Source of the DNA: Anaeromassilibacillus senegalensis
Lineage (GTDB): Bacteria > Bacillota > Clostridia > Oscillospirales > Acutalibacteraceae
Direction: 5' to 3'
Assembly (NCBI RefSeq): GCF_001261775.1
Contig: NZ_LN868537.1
Coordinates: 248,001 to 312,000, forward strand
DNA: 64,000 bases
Below the pieces are notes generated by a model that searched no databases, had not been told where the DNA came from, and saw only the letters and a list, made by a program, of their open reading frames with translations. Below are positions 28,483-35,949 of this stretch, one piece after another. Numbering within the stretch: position 1 is the first letter of the stretch; each line of letters starts with the position of its first letter. A program made the translations under genes and the position numbers.

Positions 28483-28559
28483 GGCTCGGTAGTTCAGCTG
28501 GTTAGAACGCTAGCCTGTCACGCTAGAGGTCGACGGTTCGATCCCGTTCCGAGTCGCCA
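28483..28559 (+). tRNA. tRNA-Asp (GTC)
   Basis: The acceptor GGCTCGG pairs with CCGAGTC (one G-U). The anticodon loop CTGTCAC gives anticodon GTC. T-loop GGTTCGATCCC and an encoded CCA are present. It starts 4 nt after the tRNA-Trp, so they are co-transcribed. Confidence 0.95.
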
Positions 28560-28564
28560 ATTCC

Positions 28565-28640
28565 GCTGCTATGGCTCAGTTGGCAGAGCACGTCCTTGGT
28601 AAGGACGAGGTCACGCGTTCGAATCGCGTTAGCAGCTCCA
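28565..28640 (+). tRNA. tRNA-Thr (GGT)
   Basis: The acceptor GCTGCTA pairs with TAGCAGC. The anticodon loop TTGGTAA gives anticodon GGT, reading ACC and ACU. The CCA end is encoded. It is the last gene of the three-tRNA transcript. Confidence 0.95.
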
Positions 28641-28642
28641 AA

Positions 28643-28680
28643 AAAAATCCAGTAACCGTTTGGTTGCTGGATTTTTTGTT
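28643..28680 (+). terminator. Terminator of the tRNA cluster
   Basis: Stem AATCCAG-t-AACC with GGTT-g-CTGGATT and a T run, immediately after tRNA-Thr. Confidence 0.85.
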
Positions 28681-28976
28681 CTACCTGGTTTTTTGGAACT
28701 GCGGGCAAAAGCTACCCAAAAGAAAAACGGTGTGCTGGAGAGACATAGAGAAGTAAAAGTTCTGCCGGACAAAGGAATGTCAGGCCGTCTGAATCCTGCG
28801 GGTTGCAGAGAAAAGAAAAACACCGCGTGATGCAATGTCCTGTCATTCCCACTAAGAGATGAAAACGCACGTTGCATCCAGTCTGAATTTGTGTGATACG
28901 GGACAGATGTTTTGTGCCGCCTGTTAACAAACGGTATCCAGATTCATTATGATCGCTTACAGTGCTCAACCAGCAA
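28681..28976. other. Intergenic stretch, nothing recognised
   Basis: About 300 bp between two convergent tRNA units. Short open frames here lack ribosome sites and recognisable domains. I see no hairpin or repeat of note. Confidence 0.6.
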
Positions 28977-29015
28977 ATAAAAAAGCCGAACTTCTCGTTA
29001 AAGAAGTTCGGCTTT
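28977..29015 (-). terminator. Terminator of tRNA-Ala
   Basis: A 12-bp stem (AGCCGAACTTCT/AGAAGTTCGGCT) followed by six T on the minus strand, directly adjacent to the tRNA end. Confidence 0.85.
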
Positions 29016-29091
29016 TGGTGGAGCATAGCGGGATCGAACCGCTGACCTCTACACTGCCAGTGTAGCGCTCTCCCAGCTGAGCTAATGCCCC
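29016..29091 (-). tRNA. tRNA-Ala (GGC)
   Basis: On the minus strand the acceptor GGGGCAT pairs with ATGCTCC (one G-U). The anticodon loop CTGGCAG gives GGC, reading GCC and GCU. T-loop GGTTCGATCCC and the CCA end are present. Confidence 0.94.
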
Positions 29092-29119
29092 GAATAGTCT
29101 GCTGCGAAACAGCTTCATA

Positions 29120-29148
29120 ATATTAGCACATATTTTGATAGAACGCAA
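29120..29148 (-). promoter_or_regulatory. Promoter of tRNA-Ala
   Basis: On the minus strand TTGCGT (29148-29143), 17 bp, TAATAT (29125-29120), about 30 bp before the tRNA. Confidence 0.65.
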
Positions 29149-29250
29149 GAGGTTTTTAAAAAAAATACCGCTATTTTATCAAAGAAAAATACCGTACGAT
29201 TCAGGTAACGCACAAAAACGGTCGATCCGGTGTTTCTTAACAAGGAATGA

Positions 29251-29279
29251 TTGAAAATCTCTTTGGACTCTGCTAAAAT
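29251..29279 (+). promoter_or_regulatory. Promoter of the CBS-domain membrane protein gene
   Basis: TTGAAA (29251-29256), 17 bp, TAAAAT (29274-29279), 43 nt before the start codon. Confidence 0.7.
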
Positions 29280-29322
29280 ATATTTTTACAAACTTAAAAT
29301 CTAGTAAATGAGGAGACGAAAA

Positions 29323-30585
29323 ATGGAAGGTTCTGACATAGGAATATTGATTGGTATTTTGGTTTGCGTGGTGTTTTCAGGCTATTTTTCTGCTTCGGAA
29401 ACAGCTTTTACAACGCTGAACCGCATCCGGCTGAAAAATGCCGCGGAGGATGGAGACAGCCGGGCAGCGCTAACCCTTTCGCTTGCCGATAATTACGATA
29501 AGATGCTATCGACGATTCTGATCGGCAATAACATCGTCAATATTGCGGGTGCTTCCTTGGCGACCATTATCTTCACCAGATGGATGGGGGACCCGGGCGT
29601 CTCTGTTTCCACGGCGGTCATGACCATTGTGGTGCTGATTTTTGGAGAGATTTCCCCCAAAAGCCTTGCGAAAGAAAATCCGGAGTCGTTTGCCCGGTTT
29701 AGCGCCCCTTTCCTAAGATTTCTGATGACCATTTTAACGCCTATCAATTTCCTGTTTTCACAGTGGAAAAAACTGCTGGGCCGGCTGTTCAAAAAGAACA
29801 CAGACAACCGGATGACGCAGGAGGAACTGAAAACCATTGTGGATGAGGCACAGAATGAAGGCGGCATCGACGAGGAAAAGGGAGAGCTGATCCGCTCGGC
29901 GATTGAATTTGACGATTTGACCGCGGATGACATTTTGACGCCCCGTGTCGATATTGTCGGCGTGGATGAGGAATGTCCGTTTGTCGATATTGCGGAACTC
30001 TTTGTCCAGAATACCTATTCGCGCCTTCCGGTTTATTCGGACTCCATTGATAATATTATCGGCATGATCCATGAAAAGGACTATTTTAGTGCATTGCACC
30101 ATGGTGTCACTGATATTCAGCAGGTTTTAAAGAAGGTTCTTTATATCAGTGGTGGGATCAAAATTTCTGACCTGCTGCGCACGCTCCAGAAATCCAAATC
30201 CCATATGGCGATCGTCGTTGATGAATTCGGCGGCACAGAGGGTCTGGTCACGATGGAAGATATCATTGAGGAGCTGGTCGGTGATATCTGGGATGAACAC
30301 GATGTGGTCATCGATTATTTTAAACAGGTTGACGACAGAACGTACTTAATCAATTGCAGCGCAGACCTGCATGATTTGTTTGAAGAATTCGATCTGGGTG
30401 ATTCCGATGATTTTGAGTCTTCCTCTGTGGGAGGCTGGGCGATGGAGCTTCTTGGGAAAATACCGGCGGTGGGAGATACCTTTACGTTTGAAGGTCTGCA
30501 AATCGCAGTGACAAAGGCGACTTCACACCATGCCACGCAGCTGACTTTGAAGCTTCCGGAACAAGAAGAAAGCGAGTCCGCGTAA
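29323..30585 (+). CDS. CNNM/CorC-family membrane protein with CBS pair
   Basis: This 420-residue protein has the hemolysin-C/CorC layout: an N-terminal DUF21 (CNNM) membrane domain of three to four spans (about 1-140, with [20 protein letters not shown]), a CBS pair (about 205-325, with [10 protein letters not shown] and [26 protein letters not shown]) and a C-terminal CorC_HlyC domain (about 335-410). Family members export or sense magnesium or other divalent cations, with the CBS pair binding adenine nucleotides. ATG 29323 follows AGGAGA. It is transcribed from its own promoter. The old label hemolysin is misleading. Confidence 0.9.
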   Translation: MEGSDIGILIGILVCVVFSGYFSASETAFTTLNRIRLKNAAEDGDSRAALTLSLADNYDKMLSTILIGNNIVNIAGASLATIIFTRWMGDPGVSVSTAVMTIVVLIFGEISPKSLAKENPESFARFSAPFLRFLMTILTPINFLFSQWKKLLGRLFKKNTDNRMTQEELKTIVDEAQNEGGIDEEKGELIRSAIEFDDLTADDILTPRVDIVGVDEECPFVDIAELFVQNTYSRLPVYSDSIDNIIGMIHEKDYFSALHHGVTDIQQVLKKVLYISGGIKISDLLRTLQKSKSHMAIVVDEFGGTEGLVTMEDIIEELVGDIWDEHDVVIDYFKQVDDRTYLINCSADLHDLFEEFDLGDSDDFESSSVGGWAMELLGKIPAVGDTFTFEGLQIAVTKATSHHATQLTLKLPEQEESESA

Positions 30586-30672
30586 AATCTTTGGCCCTTT
30601 TCACGCTACCATCTTTTCATAAATGTGCTATACTTGATTTTACAAAACCAATTTGCTGGCGGAGGTGGGCGG

Positions 30673-31638
30673 ATGCAAACGCTAAGCTTATCCATTATAC
30701 TTCCTGTGAAAAACGTGGAACAGGAGATCGGCGGAATTCTGCGGTCGGTTATCAGCCAGGTAAATGGAATAGAAACGGAATTTTTAATTGTTGATATGGG
30801 TTCCAGAGATGGTACGGTTCTGGAATGCGTCCAGTTTATCAAAGACGAAAGGCTTCGCGGCTTTGTGGTGCAAAACGGGGACGGCAGTGTTTCCGCCGCT
30901 TTAAATACGGGGATTCAAAAGGCGTCTGGAGATTACGTCACCTTTATCTTTGCGCGCCGTTTGTACATGGATTTTCTGAAAGGCTATCTCGACACAGCCG
31001 CACGCACGGACGCGGACTTTGTTTTTGGCAGCTTTAGTGAAGACGATGTCCGCACGGCGGAACGCCGGGCGCTCAGCAAAGCAGTGCAGAAACAGGGCGG
31101 GCTGGAATATATGAAGGCTGTTATCAACGGCGCTGTGAGGATCGACATTTCCGCGGTGCTACTGCGGAAAAGCTTTCTGCGGGAGAAGGAGCTCTATTTT
31201 CATGAAGAATGCCGATACGGCTATGTGGAGGAGTTTGTATACCGCTGCCTTTTGCAGGCGCAGACCATTGTGCAGTCTCCTACGATCCTGACGCGCAACG
31301 CTGTGTTTGAGCTGAAACGGGGAAAGACGAAACCGATCGGCAAGGATATTTTTGAAAAAGTGGAAGCGATGCTTCGCGTGGGTCTGATTTTGCGGACCAG
31401 CTATAAACAGGACCCGGAACTGCTAGCGCTTTTCACCGACCAGGTGATTCCCAAAACCGTGATGAACTGCGTGGACGTGCTGCTGCGGGAGGGGAATGGC
31501 TACAACGCGATCCGTGGGCAGCTGCGGCTGCTGGAGTATGACAAGCTGTTGCTTCCCGGCCGCAGGACGGACAAGGAACTCAAGCGTCAGCTCCGTACCT
31601 GGAACCTGATCCCATGGATGTACAAGTGCAAACCATAA
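30673..31638 (+). CDS. GT2-like glycosyltransferase lacking the usual DxD motif
   Basis: This 321-residue protein has a family-2 glycosyltransferase fold at its N terminus: LSIILPVKNVEQEIGGIL, then FLIVDMGSRDGTVL (the first Asp of the GT2 site), SVSAALNTGIQKASGDYVTF. Where active enzymes carry the metal-binding Asp-x-Asp or DD (FLDADD), this protein reads FIFARRLYMDFL, so the key acidic motif is missing. The C-terminal 200 residues are helical and unassigned. ATG 30673 follows GGAGG. It may be a degenerate or non-catalytic member, or use other residues. It is closed by a terminator. Confidence 0.8.
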   Translation: MQTLSLSIILPVKNVEQEIGGILRSVISQVNGIETEFLIVDMGSRDGTVLECVQFIKDERLRGFVVQNGDGSVSAALNTGIQKASGDYVTFIFARRLYMDFLKGYLDTAARTDADFVFGSFSEDDVRTAERRALSKAVQKQGGLEYMKAVINGAVRIDISAVLLRKSFLREKELYFHEECRYGYVEEFVYRCLLQAQTIVQSPTILTRNAVFELKRGKTKPIGKDIFEKVEAMLRVGLILRTSYKQDPELLALFTDQVIPKTVMNCVDVLLREGNGYNAIRGQLRLLEYDKLLLPGRRTDKELKRQLRTWNLIPWMYKCKP

Positions 31639-31666
31639 AAAGGCTGCTGAAATAGCAGCCTTTTCT
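31637..31666 (+). terminator. Terminator of the GT2-like gene
   Basis: AAGGCTGCT/AGCAGCCTT stem with a GAAAT loop and TTTTCTT; it runs right into the -35 of the padR promoter. Confidence 0.8.
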
Positions 31667-31694
31667 TGACAGCGTATACTATGCATTGTATAAT
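31666..31694 (+). promoter_or_regulatory. padR promoter with overlapping inverted repeat
   Basis: Perfect TTGACA (31666-31671), 17 bp, perfect TATAAT (31689-31694). An inverted repeat TATAC-N8-GTATA (31675-31692) lies in the spacer and -10, where a PadR dimer could bind and repress its own operon. Confidence 0.8.
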
Positions 31695-31718
31695 ATAAGC
31701 CAATAGGAGGTATACACC

Positions 31719-32069
31719 TTGGACATTCAATTAAAGAAAGGCCTTTTGGAAGTCTGCGTGTTGGCGGCTGTAGATCAAGCAGACTCCTACGGCTACCAGA
31801 TCATTAAGGACATTTCGGAGTGCGTGGAAATTTCCGAATCGACGCTGTATCCGATTCTCCGCCGGCTGGAGGCGGGCAATTGCCTGGAAACCTATTCACT
31901 TGCGCACAACGGGCGGCTTCGCAAATACTACCGAACGACGGAATTGGGAAAGCGCAGGCTGTACGATTTCTGCGAGGAGTGGAGAGAGTTGGAGAAAATA
32001 CACAGCTTTATCGAACAGGCCGGCCGGAAAGCGGCGGAACATGCATTTAAGGAGGAAGAAAAGCGATGA
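31719..32069 (+). CDS. PadR-family transcriptional regulator
   Basis: This 116-residue protein is a short PadR regulator: a winged helix (about 5-85) with GLLEVCVLAAVDQADSYGYQIIKDI and STLYPILRRLEAGNCLE, followed by the dimerising C-terminal helix. It starts with TTG 31719 behind AGGAGG. Its stop overlaps the next start by 4 nt (ATGA), so it is translationally coupled to the DUF1700-DUF4097 membrane protein, the usual partner of such regulators. PadR proteins typically repress their own operon and are released by small hydrophobic or envelope-active compounds. Confidence 0.93.
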   Translation: MDIQLKKGLLEVCVLAAVDQADSYGYQIIKDISECVEISESTLYPILRRLEAGNCLETYSLAHNGRLRKYYRTTELGKRRLYDFCEEWRELEKIHSFIEQAGRKAAEHAFKEEEKR

Positions 32070-33298
32070 CAAAGGAAACTTATTTTCAGACGCTACGGAA
32101 ACGTTTGAAGAAGCTGCCGGACGACGACCGGGAGAAAATTTTAGCATTCTATCAGGAAATTGTAGAAGATAAAATAGAAAGCGGAATTCCGGAGGAGCAG
32201 GCGCTGGCGGATCTGGGCGACGTACAGCAGCTGGCGCAGAAGATTCTTTTGGAGAATCCAAACCGGCGGCCCGGCGGTGCAAAACCCTTTCTTGTGGCGC
32301 TGGGAGTGACCGTATTGGTCCTTCTTCTGCTGACCGGTATATTCTACGCGAGCTTTCTTTTGCCGGGAAGCTGGGAAGAAGATCATTTCTCTTCAAGCCT
32401 GGAGGTTTCCTCAGAGAGGACGTTGCCCGATTCCTCCGAATCGGAGCAGGCGCCCAGCCAGTCTGCAATGATGGTAGATCCGACCGCCTCCGGTGTCAAA
32501 GAGACAAAAGAATTTGTGCTTCCATTATCGGACGTCCGGGAGCTGAAACTTGATGTGCAAAACAAACAAGTTCAGTTGGAGGCGATAGAGGGAACGGAAT
32601 TCCGCATTCAATACGAAACGGATGAAACACAGGTTTATACACTGCTCCAGGAAAAGCCCGGGGAGTATGAGGTGAAAAATCAGGACCTCAGCAGGAATAT
32701 ACCGTATGACGAAAATCGTGAGATGTATCGGATTACCGTTCAGGTTCCAAAAGAATATGCCGGAAAGCTTAAGGCGGAAACCGGCAATGGATATATGACG
32801 GCAAAAGATCTGCAAAATCTGGAGGAGTTAGATTGCGAAGCGGTGAACGCGGAAATCAAACTGGAAAAAATCTCCGCCTTGGAAGTTTCTGTCGAAACAA
32901 GTAACGGACGCGTCACCATGGAGACGGTACAGGCGGGGACAAAGCTGGACGTGGAAACGAAAAACGGGGAGATTGAGCTGCAGTCCTGCACGGCGGATAC
33001 AGTGGAGATTGAAACCAACAATGGGCAGATTTCTCTGCAATCTGTTGAAGCACCCATGAAGACGGAAGTAAAAACCGACAACGGAATGATTGTATTGAGC
33101 GGCCTTCGTTCTCCGAACATCAGCCTGAAGACCAATAACGGTGCGATTGGCGGCAGCATACAGGGGAAAAAGTCGGATTACCAGATACAGACCAGCAAGA
33201 CTCTCGGCTCCAACAATTTGGAAAATAAGAGCGACGGTTCCAAAAAACTGCTGGTAGAAACCCGAATTGGCGCAATCGATGTGACATTTGAAGAATAG
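32066..33298 (+). CDS. DUF1700/DUF4097 membrane protein
   Basis: This 410-residue protein has an N-terminal DUF1700-like cytoplasmic part (about 1-65, YFQTLRKRLKKLPDDDREKI), one membrane span (about 73-96), a Ser/Glu-rich linker and a long external DUF4097 beta-helix (about 150-405) with repeated strand units such as VSVETSNGRVTME, DVETKNGEIELQ and VEIETNNGQISLQ. Such PadR-linked proteins are thought to act as envelope adhesins or sensors; no enzymatic motif is visible. It is the second gene of the padR operon and has a strong terminator. Confidence 0.85.
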   Translation: MTKETYFQTLRKRLKKLPDDDREKILAFYQEIVEDKIESGIPEEQALADLGDVQQLAQKILLENPNRRPGGAKPFLVALGVTVLVLLLLTGIFYASFLLPGSWEEDHFSSSLEVSSERTLPDSSESEQAPSQSAMMVDPTASGVKETKEFVLPLSDVRELKLDVQNKQVQLEAIEGTEFRIQYETDETQVYTLLQEKPGEYEVKNQDLSRNIPYDENREMYRITVQVPKEYAGKLKAETGNGYMTAKDLQNLEELDCEAVNAEIKLEKISALEVSVETSNGRVTMETVQAGTKLDVETKNGEIELQSCTADTVEIETNNGQISLQSVEAPMKTEVKTDNGMIVLSGLRSPNISLKTNNGAIGGSIQGKKSDYQIQTSKTLGSNNLENKSDGSKKLLVETRIGAIDVTFEE

Positions 33299-33304
33299 TA
33301 CGTG

Positions 33305-33336
33305 CTTCCCGCTGGTGCTGCCGGCGGGAAGTTTTT
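33305..33336 (+). terminator. Terminator of the padR operon
   Basis: An 8-bp perfect stem CTTCCCGC/GCGGGAAG followed by T5. Confidence 0.8.
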
Positions 33337-33339
33337 GCC

Positions 33340-33368
33340 TTGAAGGTTACCGCACAATATGGTATAAT
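33340..33368 (+). promoter_or_regulatory. Promoter-like entry of the 123-bp repeat array
   Basis: TTGAAG (33340-33345), 17 bp, TATAAT (33363-33368). The -10 is the first part of the array, so transcription from here would run through all repeat units. Confidence 0.55.
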
Positions 33369-33950
33369 AACCGCACGCCGTGACCGGAAGCAGAGCTTCC
33401 GACGGCTGGGCGAACATTGAATCATCCCGGTGGGCGGATAAAGGCATTCCAGCCTTGGAAAGGGCCTGCCTTATCCTGCGGATGATTGAATAACCGCACG
33501 CCGTGACCGGAAGCAGAGCTTCCGACGGCTGGGCGAACATTGAATCATCCCGGTGGGCGGATAAAGGCATTCCAGCCTTGGAAAGGGCCTGCCTTATCCT
33601 GCGAATGATTGAATAACCGCACGCCGTGACCGGAAGCAGAGCTTCCGACGGCTGAGCGAACATTGAATCATCCCGGTGGGCGGATAAAGGCATTCCAGCC
33701 TTGGAAAGGGCCTGCTTTATCCTGCGGATGATTGAATAACCGCACGCCGTGACCGGAAGCAGAGCTTCCGACGGCTGAGCGAACATTGAATCATCCCGGT
33801 GGGCAGATAAAGGCATTCCAGCCTTGGAAAGGGCCTGCCTTATCCTGCGAATGATTGAATAACCGCACGCCATGACCGGAAGCAGAGCTTTCGAGGGATG
33901 GCGAATATTGTCTGATTGTGATGGAGGCTTTGCCTCTTTAATGGTATAAT
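33363..33950 (+). repeat. Tandem array, 123-bp period, five units
   Basis: TAACCGCACGCC recurs at 33368, 33491, 33614, 33737 and 33860, exactly 123 bp apart. Each unit has hairpin A (as in the 90-bp arrays) and a long nested hairpin: outer AATCATCC/GGATGATT and inner GATAAaGGCA/TGCCTTATC. The fifth unit loses that long hairpin and ends instead with the shorter GAGGC-ttt-GCCTC hairpin of the 90-bp family and a final TATAAT (33945-33950). The array sits between the padR operon terminator and miaB. Confidence 0.95.
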
Positions 33951-33987
33951 GACTCGAAAATGGTACAAGATGGGGGAGGCTAACTTT

Positions 33988-35379
33988 TTGGCAGAGATGA
34001 CCCAGACTCAATATATGGAGGACGTTGCGCAGATTATGGCAATTCGGGCGCGCGGTTCCCGACCCATGGCCCTGGTGCGCACCTATGGATGCCAGCAGAA
34101 TGTGGCGGATGGGGAAAAAATAAAAGGCCAGTTGGAGCAGATGGGGTTCGGCTTTACCGAAGAGGAAGAAGAAGCGGACTTTATTCTGTTCAACACCTGC
34201 GCGGTGCGTGAGCATGCGGAAGACCGGGTGTTCGGCAACGTCGGCGCGTTGAAAAATGTAAAACGCCGCCACCCGTCTTTACTGGTGGCGCTCTGTGGCT
34301 GCATGATGGAGCAGGAGCACGTGGCGGAGCGCATTAAAAAAAGTTTTCCGTATGTCAACCTGGTATTTGGCACGCATGTGATCCACAAGTTGCCGGAGCT
34401 TTTGTTCCGGACGCTGACGGACAGCAGGCGGGTCTTTGAACGCGGGGACGACAGCGAGGATAAACAGATTGTGGAGGGCTTGCCAATTCATCGAGACGGC
34501 ACATTCCGCGCCTGGTGTACGGTTATGTACGGCTGTGACAATTTTTGTTCCTACTGTGTGGTTCCCTACGTGCGCGGCCGGGAACGCAGCCGCTCCTCTC
34601 AGGCGATTTTAGAGGAGTTTACCGGGCTGGTGCGGGCAGGCTATAAGGATATTACACTGCTGGGGCAGAATGTCAATTCCTACGGAAAGCACTTGCAGGA
34701 GGACGTCAATTTTGCCAAACTGCTCCGCATGCTGGATGAGGTGGAAGGAAATTACCGCATCCGCTTCATGACATCTCATCCGAAGGATGCCACCCGCGAG
34801 CTGATTGACACCATCGCGGCGGGAAAGCACATCAGCCATCATCTGCACCTTCCGTTCCAATCGGGCAACAACCGTGTATTGAAGGAAATGAACCGCGGCT
34901 ATACCCGGGAAAAATATCTTGACCTGATCCGTTACGCAAAAGAACAGATTCCTGATCTTTCCCTGACTTCCGATATCATCGTCGGCTTTCCGGGGGAGAC
35001 ATACGAAGAGTTTTTGGATACGGTCGATTTAATCCGCCAGGTGGAATTCACCTCGCTATATACCTTCATCTATTCGCCGCGCGTCGGTACGCGTGCCGCG
35101 AAGATGGAAGATCCGGTTCCGGCGGAGGAAAAATCCAAGTGGTTCCAGGAGCTCTGTGCGGAGCAGGAGAAGATTGCCGCGCGCCGCTGCGCTTCCATGA
35201 TCGGCACGGTGCAACGGGTGCTGGTAGAAGAACAGAACGCCAAAACGGGATTGCTGGCCGGCCGAACGGACGGCAACATCGTGGTGGACTTTCCGGGGGC
35301 CCCGGCCCTGATCGGGACATTCGCAGATGTCAACATTACAGAAGCCCGCAACTGGATTTTAAAAGGTGTACTTGCCTGA
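33988..35379 (+). CDS. miaB: tRNA-2-methylthio-N6-dimethylallyladenosine synthase
   Basis: MiaB adds a methylthio group to i6A37 of tRNAs using two 4Fe-4S clusters. The N-terminal UPF0004 cluster ligands are in YGCQQN, FNTCAVREH and LCGCMM; the radical-SAM motif is GCDNFCSYC; a C-terminal TRAM domain binds tRNA. I place the start at TTG 33988, 8 nt after GGGGGAGG, giving 463 residues; an in-frame ATG at 33949 lies inside the repeat array. The substrate-making enzyme MiaA is encoded 6 kb downstream. The only visible -10 is the TATAAT at the array end, without a good -35. Confidence 0.94.
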   Translation: MAEMTQTQYMEDVAQIMAIRARGSRPMALVRTYGCQQNVADGEKIKGQLEQMGFGFTEEEEEADFILFNTCAVREHAEDRVFGNVGALKNVKRRHPSLLVALCGCMMEQEHVAERIKKSFPYVNLVFGTHVIHKLPELLFRTLTDSRRVFERGDDSEDKQIVEGLPIHRDGTFRAWCTVMYGCDNFCSYCVVPYVRGRERSRSSQAILEEFTGLVRAGYKDITLLGQNVNSYGKHLQEDVNFAKLLRMLDEVEGNYRIRFMTSHPKDATRELIDTIAAGKHISHHLHLPFQSGNNRVLKEMNRGYTREKYLDLIRYAKEQIPDLSLTSDIIVGFPGETYEEFLDTVDLIRQVEFTSLYTFIYSPRVGTRAAKMEDPVPAEEKSKWFQELCAEQEKIAARRCASMIGTVQRVLVEEQNAKTGLLAGRTDGNIVVDFPGAPALIGTFADVNITEARNWILKGVLA

Positions 35380-35429
35380 CGGTCCACAAAGCGGAATCAA
35401 ATATACGAAATATAGAATGGAGAAACAAG

Positions 35430-35834
35430 ATGGATATTATTGAATTGACCAGGGAACTGGGAAAAGCCCTGCAGCAGGATGAAAGATATTTGCAGATGCG
35501 TGCGGTGAGTGCCACCTGCGACAAGGACGAGGAGCTGCAAAACCTGATCGGCGAGTTCAACCTCAAGCGCATCGCGATCAACAACGAAATGCAGAACGAG
35601 TCCCGCGACGAGGAAAAGCTGGAAAAGCTCAATGGTGAGCTCCGCCATGTCTATGCACGCATCATGCAGAACGAGAATATGACTGCGTATAACCGTGCCA
35701 AAGAGGAGATGGACAAGCTCCTGAACCGCGTCAGCGCCATCATCAGTCAGAGTGCGGACGGCGAGGACCCGGAAACGGCAGACTATGTGGAGTCCTGCGG
35801 TGGAAACTGTTCTTCCTGCGGCGGCTGTCACTAA
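35430..35834 (+). CDS. YlbF/YmcA-family protein with Cys-rich tail
   Basis: This 134-residue helical protein belongs to the YlbF/YmcA (DUF964) family. Its C terminus CGGNCSSCGGC has four closely spaced cysteines (C-x3-C-x2-C-x2-C). In Bacillus, YmcA and YlbF join YaaT in a complex that binds 4Fe-4S clusters and promotes RNase Y-dependent mRNA processing, biofilm and spore formation. The position directly after miaB and before mutS matches Bacillus ymcA (ricA), which supports orthology, although the sequence could be either paralogue. ATG 35430 follows GGAGA. Confidence 0.85.
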   Translation: MDIIELTRELGKALQQDERYLQMRAVSATCDKDEELQNLIGEFNLKRIAINNEMQNESRDEEKLEKLNGELRHVYARIMQNENMTAYNRAKEEMDKLLNRVSAIISQSADGEDPETADYVESCGGNCSSCGGCH

Positions 35835-35949
35835 TTTCTGGTACAAAAAGCTTATCCTGTGCGGATGAGCGGATAGAATGAGAACAAACGAAATCCCGCC
35901 GGATTTTTCCGGCGCGGATTGTTTCTTTTTGAAGGAGGAAGAGCGGCGC

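Noticed and set aside
28523..28877. Short frames across and after the tRNA cluster
   Set aside because: They run through tRNA sequence or intergenic DNA and have no ribosome sites or domains.
33178..34272. A 364-codon minus-strand frame with four to five nearly identical 41-residue repeats
   Set aside because: The repeats simply mirror the 123-bp DNA array (41 codons); the frame overlaps the ends of two real genes and has no ribosome site. It stays open because 123 is a multiple of three.
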